Assembly: GCA_020636505.1 (NCBI GenBank)
Contig: JACJXR010000003.1
Coordinates: 186,001 to 250,000, forward strand
Origin: Chitinophagales bacterium
Lineage (GTDB): Bacteria; Bacteroidota; Bacteroidia; Chitinophagales; Chitinophagaceae
Direction of reading: 5' to 3'
DNA length: 64,000 bases
This document shows, piece by piece, positions 25,650-35,581 of the stretch (the first letter of the stretch is position 1; every line of letters starts with the position of its first letter). The notes below the pieces were generated by a model, which saw only the letters and a program-made list of their open reading frames with translations, searched no databases and had not been told where the DNA came from. The translations under genes and the position numbers were made by a program.

Positions 25650-25813
25650 TTTTACCTAACTGTACACAAGGTACATTTTTAAGAAAAAACGACACATAGA
25701 GGAATGTCTTTTATATGTAACTTAACAGTATTACAATTGTCTGAAACTGCTTTATTCTGTGGTTTTTACCTATTTTTGACGCTTTGGCATCCATATGACG
25801 CATATACTCATGA

Positions 25814-28800
25814 ATGCGTAAAATATTTTGCCTGCAAATCAGTTATATAGTAAATATCAGACCGAATCACATCAGGAAAGTATTAATATATATAGTCATC
25901 ATGCTGGCGGGACTTTCTGTTTCGCCAAATCTGTATGCTCAGAAAAATGCGGACAGTGCAAGTATTGCCCGTCAGCGTATCATCGATTCCACCCGTAAGG
26001 CACAGAAAGAATATTTCGATAGCATGAAGGTGGCGCGTCAGCATATCATTGACTCCACAAGGGCTGCTCAAAAGAAATACAACGATAGTGTACAATTGGC
26101 ACGCCAAAAAGCATTGGACTCTTCGCGTGAAGCAAGGGAGAAGTATTACGACAGCCTAAAAACAGCCAGGCAACAAAGGTTGGACAGCATCAAAGCAGAA
26201 AGGCAGAGAGTATCCGACAGCCTTGCCGCTATACGTGCATACCGTACAAGCGATAGGTTCAAGGATAGTGTGGCTGCAATACGACAAGCCAGACTGGACT
26301 CCATCAAGGTGGTGCGGCAAGCCAGACTTGATAGCATCAAAGCAGAGCGACAGCGTATCACAGATAGCATCGTTACTGTACGTAAGGCTTATATAGACAG
26401 TATCAGAACTGTTCAGAAACACAGGTCGGACAGTCTCGCCGCAATTAGGAAGTACAGAGAAAGTGCCAGGTATAAAGATAGTGTCGCGGTAGTACGTAAA
26501 CTTAGGCTGGACAGTATCAAGGCGGTACGTAAAACATATTACGACAGTATAGCCACCGCTCGTAAGGAATACAACGATAGTGTTGCCGCAGTACGTAAGG
26601 CATATACGGATAGTATAACAACTGTACGAAAAGCATATGCCGATAGTTTGAAGGAGGTACGGCAAGTGCGAGCGGACAGTTTGGCTAAGATCAGAGAAAA
26701 ACGAGAAGAGGAGAAAAAGATACGAGAGAAGCAGCGACAAGAAAAGATGGAACTTGCCTTGGAGCTTAAGATAAAGAAGAAGCGAGAGGCTTGGAGTAAC
26801 GAGAAGATGCTCAAAAAGCGATGGGGTTTCCCTCGGGCACCGATACAAAACACATTCACCCGATATAACTATTACTTCAACGCCGATAATAAGATGGATG
26901 AAGCATTGAACAATATGCTTCGGTTCCGGCAAGAGAATTATGACTCTTTACTGGCCTTGTATCCGTTCGACCCCGACCGAGACTCCAGTGTCTTGGCGTC
27001 GGATATGGATAGTATCATACAAAAGGCATCGTTAGGTATACAGATACATGACCCCCGTACCAAATGGGGGGATGACCTATACTTATTATTAGGGCAAGCA
27101 TATTATTACAAAGGTGATTATAAGAATGCAGGCGACGCATTCAAATATGTGGTTAGTCTAAGAGATAAGCGCAAGAAGAAAAAGCGTAATTCTAATCGTC
27201 CTGTCACTAAGAAAGATGGTGGTTCCATTGTTGAAGATGAGAACAACGGCATAATGGGCGTTTTCCAACACCGAACGGTACACAACGAAGCGATACTCTG
27301 GTTGGCAAGAACGCTTACGGAATCTGAACGTGAAGAAGAAGCGGAAACCATACTCGACCTGATACAAGCCGACCCGAATTTTGAAGGCTCGCTTGAAGGA
27401 AGGGTGGCATTGGAAAAAGCATACATCAGACTCAGTCAGAGAGATTACAGCGGAGCTACGGAATATCTAACCGTTGTCACGAAAGACAAAAAGCTACCTG
27501 ATTGGATAAGAAGGCGTGCCGCATTTATCAACGGACAGTTGTTGTATCGTTACGAGAACTATCCGGGGGCAACCAACAGTTACAGAACCGTACTGAAACT
27601 GAATCCTGAGTTGGACATGGGTTTTTATGCCAAAAAGAACATGGCCACCAGCATGATGAACTCCGATTCAAGTGCTGACAGGGAAGAGGCGATAGACATG
27701 CTGAAGAAAGTTCTCAAGGATGGTAAGTATGTGAAGTACTACGAACAAGTATACTACGTGTTGGGCCGCTTGGAAATGAACAATGATAATTACGATGAGG
27801 CGGTCAAATATCTTACCAAAGGCATAGCATCGCCAAAGTCTACAGCCGAACAAAAAGCAATATCCTATGCTACGCTCGGTGATATTCATTACAAAAACAG
27901 AGCATACGAAGCCGCTAAGTACGCTTATGACAGTGCAGCCATATTGGCCTCATCCGCACCGGAGACCGACCAAATGCGCATAGCCATTCGTCGCAGTGAT
28001 GCTTTGTCTTACTTGACTGTTCCGTTGAGAAAGATACGTGAGAATGACAGTCTGTTGTATCTTGCCTCTTTGAGCGATAAGGAACAGCGTTCGATAGTAA
28101 GGAAGTACATCAAGATGCTTGAAGACAAACGCAGAGACAGTATCTTCTTGGCAGAGAATGCAGGGCTGAATAATCTCAAGCAAAACACCAACTCCAACAA
28201 AAAGAACAACTACTCCAACTGGTACTTCAATAACCCTACGCAGATGCAGAAAGGGCAGAACGCCTTTAAGCAAAAATGGGGTAACAGGCCGTTGGTGGAC
28301 AACTGGCGTAGATTGTCGTCAGGTGGATTTGCTCAGGATATAAGCGACGATGCAGGCAATGATGTCAACGACGGTATACCATCTGAAGAGACTCTTTTGG
28401 CTGCCATACCGAAAGATGAGAACGAAAAACAAGCATTGCTCGATACTATAAAGCTGGCCTATATAGATGCCGCCAATGCATATGTGCAAGACCTTCAAGA
28501 TTATCCTCCTGCATTAACCCTGTTGGATACATTCAGTAAACGCTTCCCTAATAATATCTATAAGGCTGATGTGCTTTATTTGAAATACCTCATTGCGTTA
28601 AGACAAGGTAAACTGGAGGAAGCGCAAAAATATGCCGATGAGATAATTACAAAACATGGAGACTCTCATTGGGCTTCGGTGGTAAAACCCACAGAAGACG
28701 GAGGCGGTTTTGATGCCGGTAAGTTGGAAGATGTTGTTCCGTTCTACGACAAAACATACAGCTTATTGTTGCAGCGCGAGTACACCACTGTGTTGCCACG

Positions 28801-29488
28801 TGCAAAAGAAGGACAGAAGCGATATGGCAACACCAAGTACAACGATAAGTTCATGATAATGGAGGCCATTTCATTGGCCAGTCTCAACAAGCTCAATCTT
28901 GCAGACTCTGTAATGACTGTGTTCATGACGGCACATACAGACCCGAACGACTCTTTGAGAGGTTGGGCGGAAGCTGTTTTAAAGCTCATCAGTGAAAATA
29001 GGGTGCAAATGAACAGATTGCCGATGGGGAACAAGATACAAGACACGACATCTGTCGATAGTGCCAAAATGGCTTCTGTGTTGCCTCAATCTCCATCATC
29101 AAATACTCAAGCGGTACAGGGAGCATATACCTACGAGCCACAACAAGAGCACTATGTCATATTCACATTCGTAGGCCAAGATCAGAGAACAGCTGGCGTT
29201 AAGGCAGGTATCGATGATTTCAACAAGTTCAAGTTCGGTTCGTTGAATCTGGGTACTGAGATAAATATGTTGCGAGAGCCGCAAGGTGTCATTACCATCA
29301 AAGCCTTCCGAAACAAGAATCAGGCGGTCATTTACATCAACTCTTTGAAAAAGACCGATCAGGTATTCCGCGAGTACGAAAGCAAGGAATATCAGCTGAT
29401 GATGATATCCAAGTCGAACCACAGGAAACTGGTTACTGACAAAAACTTGGGTAGCTATATTTACTTTTACAATAAGAATTACAAGTAA
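25814..29488 (+). CDS. porW: PorW/SprE-like T9SS-associated TPR protein with long repeat stalk
   Basis: A 1224-residue exported protein. A hydrophobic segment (VLIYIVIMLAGLSVSPNLYAQ) ends a signal peptide with a long N-region; the true start could be a later non-ATG codon. Residues 47-298 are 22 repeats that nearly always open with Asp-Ser and contain an Arg or Gln about six residues later, with an 11-residue period. A basic linker follows, then TPR-like helices (about 400-990, for example DDLYLLLGQAYYYKGDYKNAGDAF). The C-terminal 110-residue domain (HYVIFTFVGQD, FNKFKFGSLNLGTEINML) has the pattern seen at the end of SprE/PorW proteins. PorW is needed for type IX secretion and gliding. The typical lipobox is absent here. 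The family assignment is moderately secure; the repeat stalk is not part of the usual description. Confidence 0.75.
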   Translation: MRKIFCLQISYIVNIRPNHIRKVLIYIVIMLAGLSVSPNLYAQKNADSASIARQRIIDSTRKAQKEYFDSMKVARQHIIDSTRAAQKKYNDSVQLARQKALDSSREAREKYYDSLKTARQQRLDSIKAERQRVSDSLAAIRAYRTSDRFKDSVAAIRQARLDSIKVVRQARLDSIKAERQRITDSIVTVRKAYIDSIRTVQKHRSDSLAAIRKYRESARYKDSVAVVRKLRLDSIKAVRKTYYDSIATARKEYNDSVAAVRKAYTDSITTVRKAYADSLKEVRQVRADSLAKIREKREEEKKIREKQRQEKMELALELKIKKKREAWSNEKMLKKRWGFPRAPIQNTFTRYNYYFNADNKMDEALNNMLRFRQENYDSLLALYPFDPDRDSSVLASDMDSIIQKASLGIQIHDPRTKWGDDLYLLLGQAYYYKGDYKNAGDAFKYVVSLRDKRKKKKRNSNRPVTKKDGGSIVEDENNGIMGVFQHRTVHNEAILWLARTLTESEREEEAETILDLIQADPNFEGSLEGRVALEKAYIRLSQRDYSGATEYLTVVTKDKKLPDWIRRRAAFINGQLLYRYENYPGATNSYRTVLKLNPELDMGFYAKKNMATSMMNSDSSADREEAIDMLKKVLKDGKYVKYYEQVYYVLGRLEMNNDNYDEAVKYLTKGIASPKSTAEQKAISYATLGDIHYKNRAYEAAKYAYDSAAILASSAPETDQMRIAIRRSDALSYLTVPLRKIRENDSLLYLASLSDKEQRSIVRKYIKMLEDKRRDSIFLAENAGLNNLKQNTNSNKKNNYSNWYFNNPTQMQKGQNAFKQKWGNRPLVDNWRRLSSGGFAQDISDDAGNDVNDGIPSEETLLAAIPKDENEKQALLDTIKLAYIDAANAYVQDLQDYPPALTLLDTFSKRFPNNIYKADVLYLKYLIALRQGKLEEAQKYADEIITKHGDSHWASVVKPTEDGGGFDAGKLEDVVPFYDKTYSLLLQREYTTVLPRAKEGQKRYGNTKYNDKFMIMEAISLASLNKLNLADSVMTVFMTAHTDPNDSLRGWAEAVLKLISENRVQMNRLPMGNKIQDTTSVDSAKMASVLPQSPSSNTQAVQGAYTYEPQQEHYVIFTFVGQDQRTAGVKAGIDDFNKFKFGSLNLGTEINMLREPQGVITIKAFRNKNQAVIYINSLKKTDQVFREYESKEYQLMMISKSNHRKLVTDKNLGSYIYFYNKNYK
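25952..26707 (+). repeat. Coding hendecad repeat (22 units with Asp-Ser start)
   Basis: Twenty units of exactly 11 codons and two of 16 codons, nearly all starting with Asp-Ser (for example DSIKAVRKTYY, DSIATARKEYN, DSVAAVRKAYT). The 16-codon units (DSLAAIRAYRTSDRFK and DSLAAIRKYRESARYK) sit at positions 9 and 15 in the series. DNA copies are diverged, so the period is held by selection on protein rather than by recent duplication. Confidence 0.85.
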
Positions 29489-29575
29489 CCTCTAAATTCG
29501 GTTATACCCGCTTAACTACTTTTTATCCTTTATTGCCGACGGATTTCGTAAATTTATTAGAAGAGGTTGTTCTAT

Positions 29576-31834
29576 ATGGAGACAACGATAGCACAGATAT
29601 ATCACAAAAGTGAGGAAGAAGAGAAGAAGCTCATTCTCCGAGAATACAGGGCTTTGTTGCGCAGCCTGAAAGAAAGGCTGAAAAAAGGCGACAGGCCAAG
29701 GATTCGTCGTGCCTTTGAAATTGCGGCAGAGTCACACAAAGACATGCGCCGTAAATCAGGGGAGCCGTATATCCTTCACCCGATTGCCGTTGCCAGAATT
29801 GCAGTCGAAGAAATAGGCCTGGGTGTGACCTCAGCCATATGTGCGTTGCTGCACGATGTGGTGGAAGATACCGAAGTAACGCTCGAAGATATTGAAAGCG
29901 AATTCGGGGCCAACTACTCCAAGATAATTGACGGCTTGACGAAAATATCCAACGTGGTGGATTTGAAATCAACTACCACGGAGCAGGCCGAGAACTTCCG
30001 TAAGATACTTTTGACGCTTGCACACGATCCACGTGTGATACTCATCAAACTGGCGGACAGGTTGCACAACATGCGCACGCTCGACAGCATGAAGCGTGAG
30101 AAACAGTTGAAGATCGCATCTGAAACGACTTACATCTATGCACCCCTTGCTCATAGATTGGGCTTGTACGAGATAAAGTCCGAGTTGGAAGACCTTTCGT
30201 TGAAGTATACACAGCCTGATGTATATGAAGAAATATCTCAGGGCCTAAAAGAAACCAAAAGAGAACGGACTAGGTATATCAACGAATTCAGCAAGCCGAT
30301 AAAAGAGGCGCTGAAGACGGAGAGCTTTAAGTTTGAAATATACGGAAGGCCAAAATCCATACATTCCATATGGAATAAGATAAAGACCAAGCATGTGTCT
30401 TTTGAAGAAGTGTATGACATCTTTGCAATTCGTATAATATTGGACACCCCACAGGAAAAAGAAAAAGAGGATTGCTGGAGGGTGTATTCGATAGTCACCA
30501 ACTTCTACAGACCCAGCCCCGATAGGTTACGCGATTGGATAAGCGTACCTAAGGGTAATGGATATGAGGCTTTGCATACCACCGTGATGGGACCATCGGG
30601 TCGATGGGTTGAGGTGCAGATACGCTCTAAGCGTATGAACGAAATTGCTGAAAAGGGTGTTGCCGCGCATTGGAAGTACAAAGAAGGAAGAGAAAAGAAT
30701 GCCGCCGAAAGCAAGCTCGACAGTTGGTTGCAGCATTTGAGGGATATGCTGAACAATCCGGATACGGATACGATAGATTTTCTCCAAGATATCAAGCTCG
30801 ACCTTTTCACAGAAGAGATATACATCTATACGCCTAAAGGTGATATGAGGGTGTTGCCTCAAGGAGCCACCGCACTCGATTTCGCCTTTGACATACATTC
30901 CGAACTCGGCGCAAAATGCATCGGTGCGAAAGTTAATTATAGACTTGTTCCTATAAGTCACGAATTGAAAACGGGAGATCAGGTAGAGATAATCACTTCA
31001 TCCAAACAAAAGCCATCAGAAGACTGGTTGAACTTTGTAATAACAGGTAAGGCCAAGTCTCGTATCAAATATTATCTGAAGGAAGAGAAGCGCATTGTTG
31101 CACAAGACGGTAAGGAGATACTGCATCGTAAGCTCAACAATATGCACGTTCCTGCATCTCAACACAACCTTAATGAGATAGTCGCTTACTTCAAGAAGCA
31201 ATCACCTCTAGATGTGTACTATGGTATTGCTGTTGGTAGTCTGGATATAAAAGAACTGCGCGCTTTCACCGTTCATGGCGACAAGCTGCAGCAACCGGTG
31301 AAAGAGGTGGCATTGGAAACCAAGCTGCTTATATCCGAAAAAGAAGAGCAGAAGAACATCCCATCGAAAGATACAGAGCTCATCATATTCGGCGAAAGCT
31401 CGGATAAGATATTGTACAAGTTGGCGCAGTGTTGCCAACCGATACCGGGCGATGACGTATTCGGGTTCATTACCTCAGGTGAGGGATTGAAGATACATAG
31501 GACGGATTGCCCCAATGCTGCACAGCTTCTGGCCAACTACGGACATAGAGTGGTTAAGACCAAGTGGGCCAAGAACAAAGAAATATCTTTCCTTACAGGA
31601 GTGCGTATCATCGGTTTGGATGATGTGGGTGTGATTCAAAAGATTACCAATGTCATCTCAGCAGATCTGAAAGTAAACATGCGCTCGATAAGTATCGATT
31701 CTCATGACGGGGTGTTCGACGGTACGATAATGGTATATGTAAGAGACAAGGCAGAGTTGGATAAACTATGTGCCAAATTGGAAGCGCTTGATGGTATCAA
31801 CAAGGTGATAAGACTGCAAGTAAGCGATAAATAA
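29576..31834 (+). CDS. Bifunctional (p)ppGpp synthetase/hydrolase (RelA/SpoT family)
   Basis: A 752-residue long-form RSH protein that makes and breaks the alarmone (p)ppGpp. The hydrolase HD domain is intact: GEPYILHPIAVARI, HDVVEDTE at 93-100, and RLHNMRTL. The synthetase domain shows the GRPKSIHSIWNKI and YDIFAIRII segments and EVQIRSKRMNEIAEKGVAAHW. A TGS domain follows (YIYTPKGDMRVLPQGATALDFAF) and a C-terminal ACT domain ends the protein. With the HD site and synthetase both complete it should be bifunctional. ATG at 29576 is preferred over a TTG three codons upstream. It is probably the head of the run to the M32 peptidase, 20 bases later. Confidence 0.95.
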   Translation: METTIAQIYHKSEEEEKKLILREYRALLRSLKERLKKGDRPRIRRAFEIAAESHKDMRRKSGEPYILHPIAVARIAVEEIGLGVTSAICALLHDVVEDTEVTLEDIESEFGANYSKIIDGLTKISNVVDLKSTTTEQAENFRKILLTLAHDPRVILIKLADRLHNMRTLDSMKREKQLKIASETTYIYAPLAHRLGLYEIKSELEDLSLKYTQPDVYEEISQGLKETKRERTRYINEFSKPIKEALKTESFKFEIYGRPKSIHSIWNKIKTKHVSFEEVYDIFAIRIILDTPQEKEKEDCWRVYSIVTNFYRPSPDRLRDWISVPKGNGYEALHTTVMGPSGRWVEVQIRSKRMNEIAEKGVAAHWKYKEGREKNAAESKLDSWLQHLRDMLNNPDTDTIDFLQDIKLDLFTEEIYIYTPKGDMRVLPQGATALDFAFDIHSELGAKCIGAKVNYRLVPISHELKTGDQVEIITSSKQKPSEDWLNFVITGKAKSRIKYYLKEEKRIVAQDGKEILHRKLNNMHVPASQHNLNEIVAYFKKQSPLDVYYGIAVGSLDIKELRAFTVHGDKLQQPVKEVALETKLLISEKEEQKNIPSKDTELIIFGESSDKILYKLAQCCQPIPGDDVFGFITSGEGLKIHRTDCPNAAQLLANYGHRVVKTKWAKNKEISFLTGVRIIGLDDVGVIQKITNVISADLKVNMRSISIDSHDGVFDGTIMVYVRDKAELDKLCAKLEALDGINKVIRLQVSDK

Positions 31835-31854
31835 CAAACACAAAATTTTCTTGA

Positions 31855-33369
31855 ATGTTTATTGATAAAAGCTCCAAAGAGCTGTACGAAGAATATAAAG
31901 ACATTGCACAAAAGGCCGCAGACCTATATTATGCATCTGCGGTATTGGGTTGGGATCAAGAGGTGTTCATGCCACCCAAGGGTTTCCCATACAGGGGCAG
32001 ACAATTGGCGACACTTGCATCTTTGGCGCACGAAATGATGACATCCGAATCTTACGGTAATGTACTTGAAGAACTTTCAGGAAGGAATGACTTGTCTGAA
32101 AACGAAGCTGCGAATATCAGGTTGAGTCTTGAAGATTTTGAAAAGAAAAAGAAACTGTCATCCTCGTTTGTGAACAAGCTTACCCAACAAGTGAGCTCAA
32201 GCTACGACGCATGGATAAAATCTCGCAAAGAGAACAGCTATAAGGTGTACGAGCCTGAGCTGACCAAAATGATAGAACTGAAGTTGCAGCAAGCGGATAT
32301 GTACGGGTACGAAGGAAATTCATACGACGCATTGTTGGATGAGTATGAAAAGGGAGCCACTGTTGCAATGCTTGACCCCGTATTTGAACAAGTAAAGAAC
32401 GAATTGCCATCACTGTTGGAGCAAATAAGCAATGCTGAACAAGTGGACGACGCATTCATGAATTTGTTTTACGCCAAAGACAAGCAATGGGATTTCTCTA
32501 TAGATGTGTTGAAGAAAATAGGTTACGATTTTGATGCCGGTAGACAGGATATATCAGAGCATCCATTCACTACTTCATTCGCTCCTGAAGATGTACGAGT
32601 AACGACCAGAGTTTCTGAACACGATTTCGCATCGCTGTTGTGGAGCAGTATACATGAAGGTGGGCACGCACTTTACGAACAAGGCTTACCGTCAGAGCAG
32701 TATGGATTGCCACTTGGTGAGGCAGCATCACTTGCCGTACACGAGTCGCAATCTCGTCTTTGGGAGAATAATGTGGGTAGGGGTATACACTTTTGGCAAC
32801 ATTTTTATCCTGTATTGAAAGGCTATTTCTCTGAGCAACTAAATGATGTAACGCTCGACGGCTTTTACAAAGGGATGAACAAAGTACAGCCTTCGCTTAT
32901 CAGAACAGAGTCGGATGAGCTTACTTATCACTTCCATGTATTGATACGATACGAGATAGAAAAAGCGTTATTGAATAAAGAACTTCAACCGAAAGACTTG
33001 GCTTCGGCTTGGAACAGTCAATACGAGAAGTATCTGAACATAACACCACCTGATGATAAACAAGGTGTGTTGCAAGATGTGCATTGGGCACATGGTAGTT
33101 TCGGATATTTCCCGACATACTCGTTGGGGAGCTTTTATGCCGCTCAATACTATGAGCAAGCCAAGAAAGAGTTGTCGGGATTGGAGAGCCAATTGTCGGC
33201 AGGTGAATATGGTAAACTGTTGACTTGGTTGAGAGGAAAGATACATGTGCATGGACGCAAGTATCGTTCCAATGAACTGTGTAAGTCAATTACGGGAGAA
33301 GGGTTGAGTTTTTCGGCATTTATGAAATACGCACAAGAAAAATACAGCTTCATATACAACTTAGACTAA
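31855..33369 (+). CDS. M32-family (Taq) carboxypeptidase
   Basis: A 504-residue cytoplasmic zinc carboxypeptidase. The zinc motif HEGGH is at residues 267-271 in SSIHEGGHALYEQGLP, and the family motifs HPFTTSFAPEDVRVTTR (236-252), HESQSRLWEN and RTESDELTYHFHVLIRYE follow in order. Full length for M32. It likely trims peptides in general turnover. It ends one base before the next start codon (TAA then G then ATG), suggesting co-transcription with the membrane protein. Confidence 0.94.
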   Translation: MFIDKSSKELYEEYKDIAQKAADLYYASAVLGWDQEVFMPPKGFPYRGRQLATLASLAHEMMTSESYGNVLEELSGRNDLSENEAANIRLSLEDFEKKKKLSSSFVNKLTQQVSSSYDAWIKSRKENSYKVYEPELTKMIELKLQQADMYGYEGNSYDALLDEYEKGATVAMLDPVFEQVKNELPSLLEQISNAEQVDDAFMNLFYAKDKQWDFSIDVLKKIGYDFDAGRQDISEHPFTTSFAPEDVRVTTRVSEHDFASLLWSSIHEGGHALYEQGLPSEQYGLPLGEAASLAVHESQSRLWENNVGRGIHFWQHFYPVLKGYFSEQLNDVTLDGFYKGMNKVQPSLIRTESDELTYHFHVLIRYEIEKALLNKELQPKDLASAWNSQYEKYLNITPPDDKQGVLQDVHWAHGSFGYFPTYSLGSFYAAQYYEQAKKELSGLESQLSAGEYGKLLTWLRGKIHVHGRKYRSNELCKSITGEGLSFSAFMKYAQEKYSFIYNLD

Positions 33370-33370
33370 G

Positions 33371-33868
33371 ATGAATAACAGCGAGCCCATACTATATCAA
33401 GAACAGATGGATGCGGATGAGCTCGCCTTTTTGGAACGCAAGGACGAAAAAGAATCAGGACAGTTTTATAAGGTGATGAAAGTATTGATGGCGGTATGTT
33501 TCATTTTGCCGTTCATCTTGGCATGGATAAAGGCATTTGCGGGAGACAACAACCCTTTTTCCATGTTGTTCTATTTTATCGGTGTGTTTGTATTGCTTGG
33601 GCTTACGTTTTTGGGTTCTTACATAGCTTATCGCAGGGGTTTGTACAAAGTAAGGCAAGATGTGAAGCATGGACAGAAGACAATTGAGCGTACCCACATC
33701 ACCCGCAAGCAGTTCATGCCACACAATAATACCTATTATTTTTATCTGGATTCTCCCAACAAACTCAGTATAGAAGTGTCTCAAGACGACTATCATAATT
33801 GGGAGAAAGGAGATGAGTTGAACATTGAATATTCAACAAATGCCAAATTCTATTTCGGCTATTATTAA
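33371..33868 (+). CDS. Two-helix membrane protein of unknown function
   Basis: A 165-residue protein with an acidic cytoplasmic start, two membrane helices (about residues 37-58 and 65-90) and a C-terminal soluble domain of about 70 residues containing beta-strand-like segments (TYYFYLDSPNKLSIEVS). I do not recognise a family. It lies between the M32 peptidase and rimM on the same strand, where many Bacteroidota have rpsP instead. Confidence 0.65.
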   Translation: MNNSEPILYQEQMDADELAFLERKDEKESGQFYKVMKVLMAVCFILPFILAWIKAFAGDNNPFSMLFYFIGVFVLLGLTFLGSYIAYRRGLYKVRQDVKHGQKTIERTHITRKQFMPHNNTYYFYLDSPNKLSIEVSQDDYHNWEKGDELNIEYSTNAKFYFGYY

Positions 33869-33879
33869 TTTTGCAGTCT

Positions 33880-34419
33880 ATGTTAAGGGTTGGAAAAATA
33901 GTGGCGGTACACGGACTGCAAGGAGCCGTGATATTAAGCCACATCATAAACGGTTCGGATTGGCTGAAAAAAGGAGATGCCATATTTGTGGAAATGGCCC
34001 GCGAAAGCAGGATTCCGTACTTCGTCGGTAGCGTACGTTCCTCAAAGCCTGATGAACTGCTTGTGACCGTTGATGATGTTGAAGGTGCGGCCGCAGCCAA
34101 GAAGCTGATAGGTAGGAACGTATATGTGAATGACGAGTTGCTGCAAAACACAGATGCGGACAGCCCGTTGATGTACATAGGCTTTCATATTGTGGATGCT
34201 CAAAAAGGCGATATTGGAGCAATAACCGATGTGATGCAAGCCACTCAAAACTGGATAGCTCAATTGATAATAGAAGATAAAGAGGTGTTAGTGCCATTGG
34301 CGGAAGAGCTTATCACGGAAATAGACAAGAAGGGTAGGGTCATTAAAATGGAACTGCCTGAAGGCTTGATAGACATATATCTGAGTAACAGTACAAACGA
34401 CGAAGACGATGAGGGTTGA
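33880..34419 (+). CDS. rimM: Ribosome maturation factor RimM
   Basis: A 179-residue protein required for 30S maturation, binding S19 and the 16S 3' domain. The N-terminal RimM beta-barrel has the VGKIVAVHGLQGAV pattern, and the C-terminal PRC-barrel shows GFHIVDAQKGDIGAITDV and VLVPLAEELITEID. The ATG at 33880 is chosen; a TTG at 33871 lies three codons upstream. It overlaps trmD by 11 bases, the usual rimM-trmD coupling. Confidence 0.93.
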   Translation: MLRVGKIVAVHGLQGAVILSHIINGSDWLKKGDAIFVEMARESRIPYFVGSVRSSKPDELLVTVDDVEGAAAAKKLIGRNVYVNDELLQNTDADSPLMYIGFHIVDAQKGDIGAITDVMQATQNWIAQLIIEDKEVLVPLAEELITEIDKKGRVIKMELPEGLIDIYLSNSTNDEDDEG

Positions 34420-35092
34420 TATTATAACAGTGGTACCGGGGTTGTTGGACAGTCCATTCAGCCACTCTATAATGAAGCGGGCACAAGCCAACGGTTTATT
34501 GGACGTTCAGGTGCATAATCTGCGCGATCATACACCCTATAAGCAGGCGCAAGTAGATGATTATCAATTTGGTGGAGGTGCAGGGATGGTGTTGATGCCC
34601 GAACCGTTGGCCATACTTATAGAGAAGTTGCAAGAGGAGAGGAAGTATGACGAAGTAATATATATGACTCCTGACGGGCCTACTTTCAACCAGAAAACGG
34701 CGAACAGGCTATCCTTGTTGGGAAACCTGATGATCATTTGCGGTCATTACAAGGGAATCGACGACCGTATCAGGCAGCATTTCGTCACTATGGAGATATC
34801 CATCGGCGATTATGTGCTGAGTGGGGGAGAATTGGCAGCGGCCGTTGTTGTGGATGCCATCGGCAGGTTGATACCGGGTGTGCTCAACGATGAGACCTCT
34901 GCCTTGTCAGATTCCTTTCAAGACAACCTTTTGGCACCACCCGTATATACCCGCCCCGCAGACTTCAGAGGCTGGAAAGTACCTGAAATATTGCTCAGTG
35001 GAGACCACCGAAAAGTGGAGGAATGGAGGCACGAAGAGTCTATGAAAAGGACTGCCGAGCGTCGCCCCGACCTATTGGAAGGAAATAACTGA
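34409..35092 (+). CDS. trmD: tRNA (guanine37-N1)-methyltransferase
   Basis: A 227-residue SPOUT methyltransferase that makes m1G37 and prevents frameshifting. Visible motifs are VDDYQFGGGAGMVLMPEP (near residue 50), YMTPDGPTFNQ, CGHYKGIDDRI and the trefoil-knot segment SIGDYVLSGGELAA. The C-terminal PPVYTRPADFRGWKVPEILLSGDH is typical. It overlaps rimM and is followed by rplS after 69 bases that carry a separate promoter. Confidence 0.97.
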   Translation: MRVDIITVVPGLLDSPFSHSIMKRAQANGLLDVQVHNLRDHTPYKQAQVDDYQFGGGAGMVLMPEPLAILIEKLQEERKYDEVIYMTPDGPTFNQKTANRLSLLGNLMIICGHYKGIDDRIRQHFVTMEISIGDYVLSGGELAAAVVVDAIGRLIPGVLNDETSALSDSFQDNLLAPPVYTRPADFRGWKVPEILLSGDHRKVEEWRHEESMKRTAERRPDLLEGNN

Positions 35093-35109
35093 GTTTGGGG
35101 CAATAATTT

Positions 35110-35141
35110 TTTGTAAAAAATAAATATTCCCATTACCTTTG
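35110..35141 (+). promoter_or_regulatory. Bacteroidota-type promoter of rplS
   Basis: TTTG at 35110-35113 and TACCTTTG at 35134-35141 are separated by 20 bases, close to the TTTG-N19-TAnnTTTG consensus. It lies 20 bases before the L19 start, so rplS can be expressed apart from rimM-trmD. Confidence 0.75.
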
Positions 35142-35161
35142 CAGACCCAAAATAGATAGAA

Positions 35162-35527
35162 ATGGACAACGCAATAGCATACGTTCACGGTCAGATGACA
35201 CCAACAAGAGAATTTCCTGAGTTTAAAGCAGGAGATAACGTGACTGTTAACTACAAGATAGTTGAGGGTAACAAGGAGCGTATACAGTCTTTCAGAGGTG
35301 ATGTGATCAAGCGCCAAGGTACAGGTTTTACACAGTCTTTCACTGTACGTAAAATATCTGACGGTATCGGTGTTGAGCGTGTTTTCCCGCTTTACTCACC
35401 TAATATCGATTCGATCCAAGTGAACAAACGCGGTCGTGTACGTAGAGCGAAACTTTACTATCAGCGTGAGCGCTTCGGTAAATCAGCTCGTATCAAGGAG
35501 AAAAAATTCATCGCTAAGGATAAATAA
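35162..35527 (+). CDS. rplS: 50S ribosomal protein L19
   Basis: A 121-residue ribosomal protein at the 30S-50S interface. Recognised by FKAGDNVTVNYKIVEGNKERIQ, FRGDVIKRQGTGFTQSFTVRK and the strongly conserved GVERVFPLYSPNIDSIQV, RGRVRRAKLYYQRER region. It completes the rimM-trmD-rplS order; rpsP is not adjacent here. Confidence 0.98.
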   Translation: MDNAIAYVHGQMTPTREFPEFKAGDNVTVNYKIVEGNKERIQSFRGDVIKRQGTGFTQSFTVRKISDGIGVERVFPLYSPNIDSIQVNKRGRVRRAKLYYQRERFGKSARIKEKKFIAKDK

Positions 35528-35549
35528 ACCATCCTTTGTACAATATTCG

Positions 35550-35573
35550 ATACCCCGCTCATTGAGCGGGGTA
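35550..35573 (+). terminator. Rho-independent terminator after rplS
   Basis: The stem ATACCCCGCTC/GAGCGGGGTAT with a two- to three-base loop is followed by TTTGTTTTT, 22 bases after the L19 stop. Confidence 0.88.
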
Positions 35574-35581
35574 TTTTGTTT

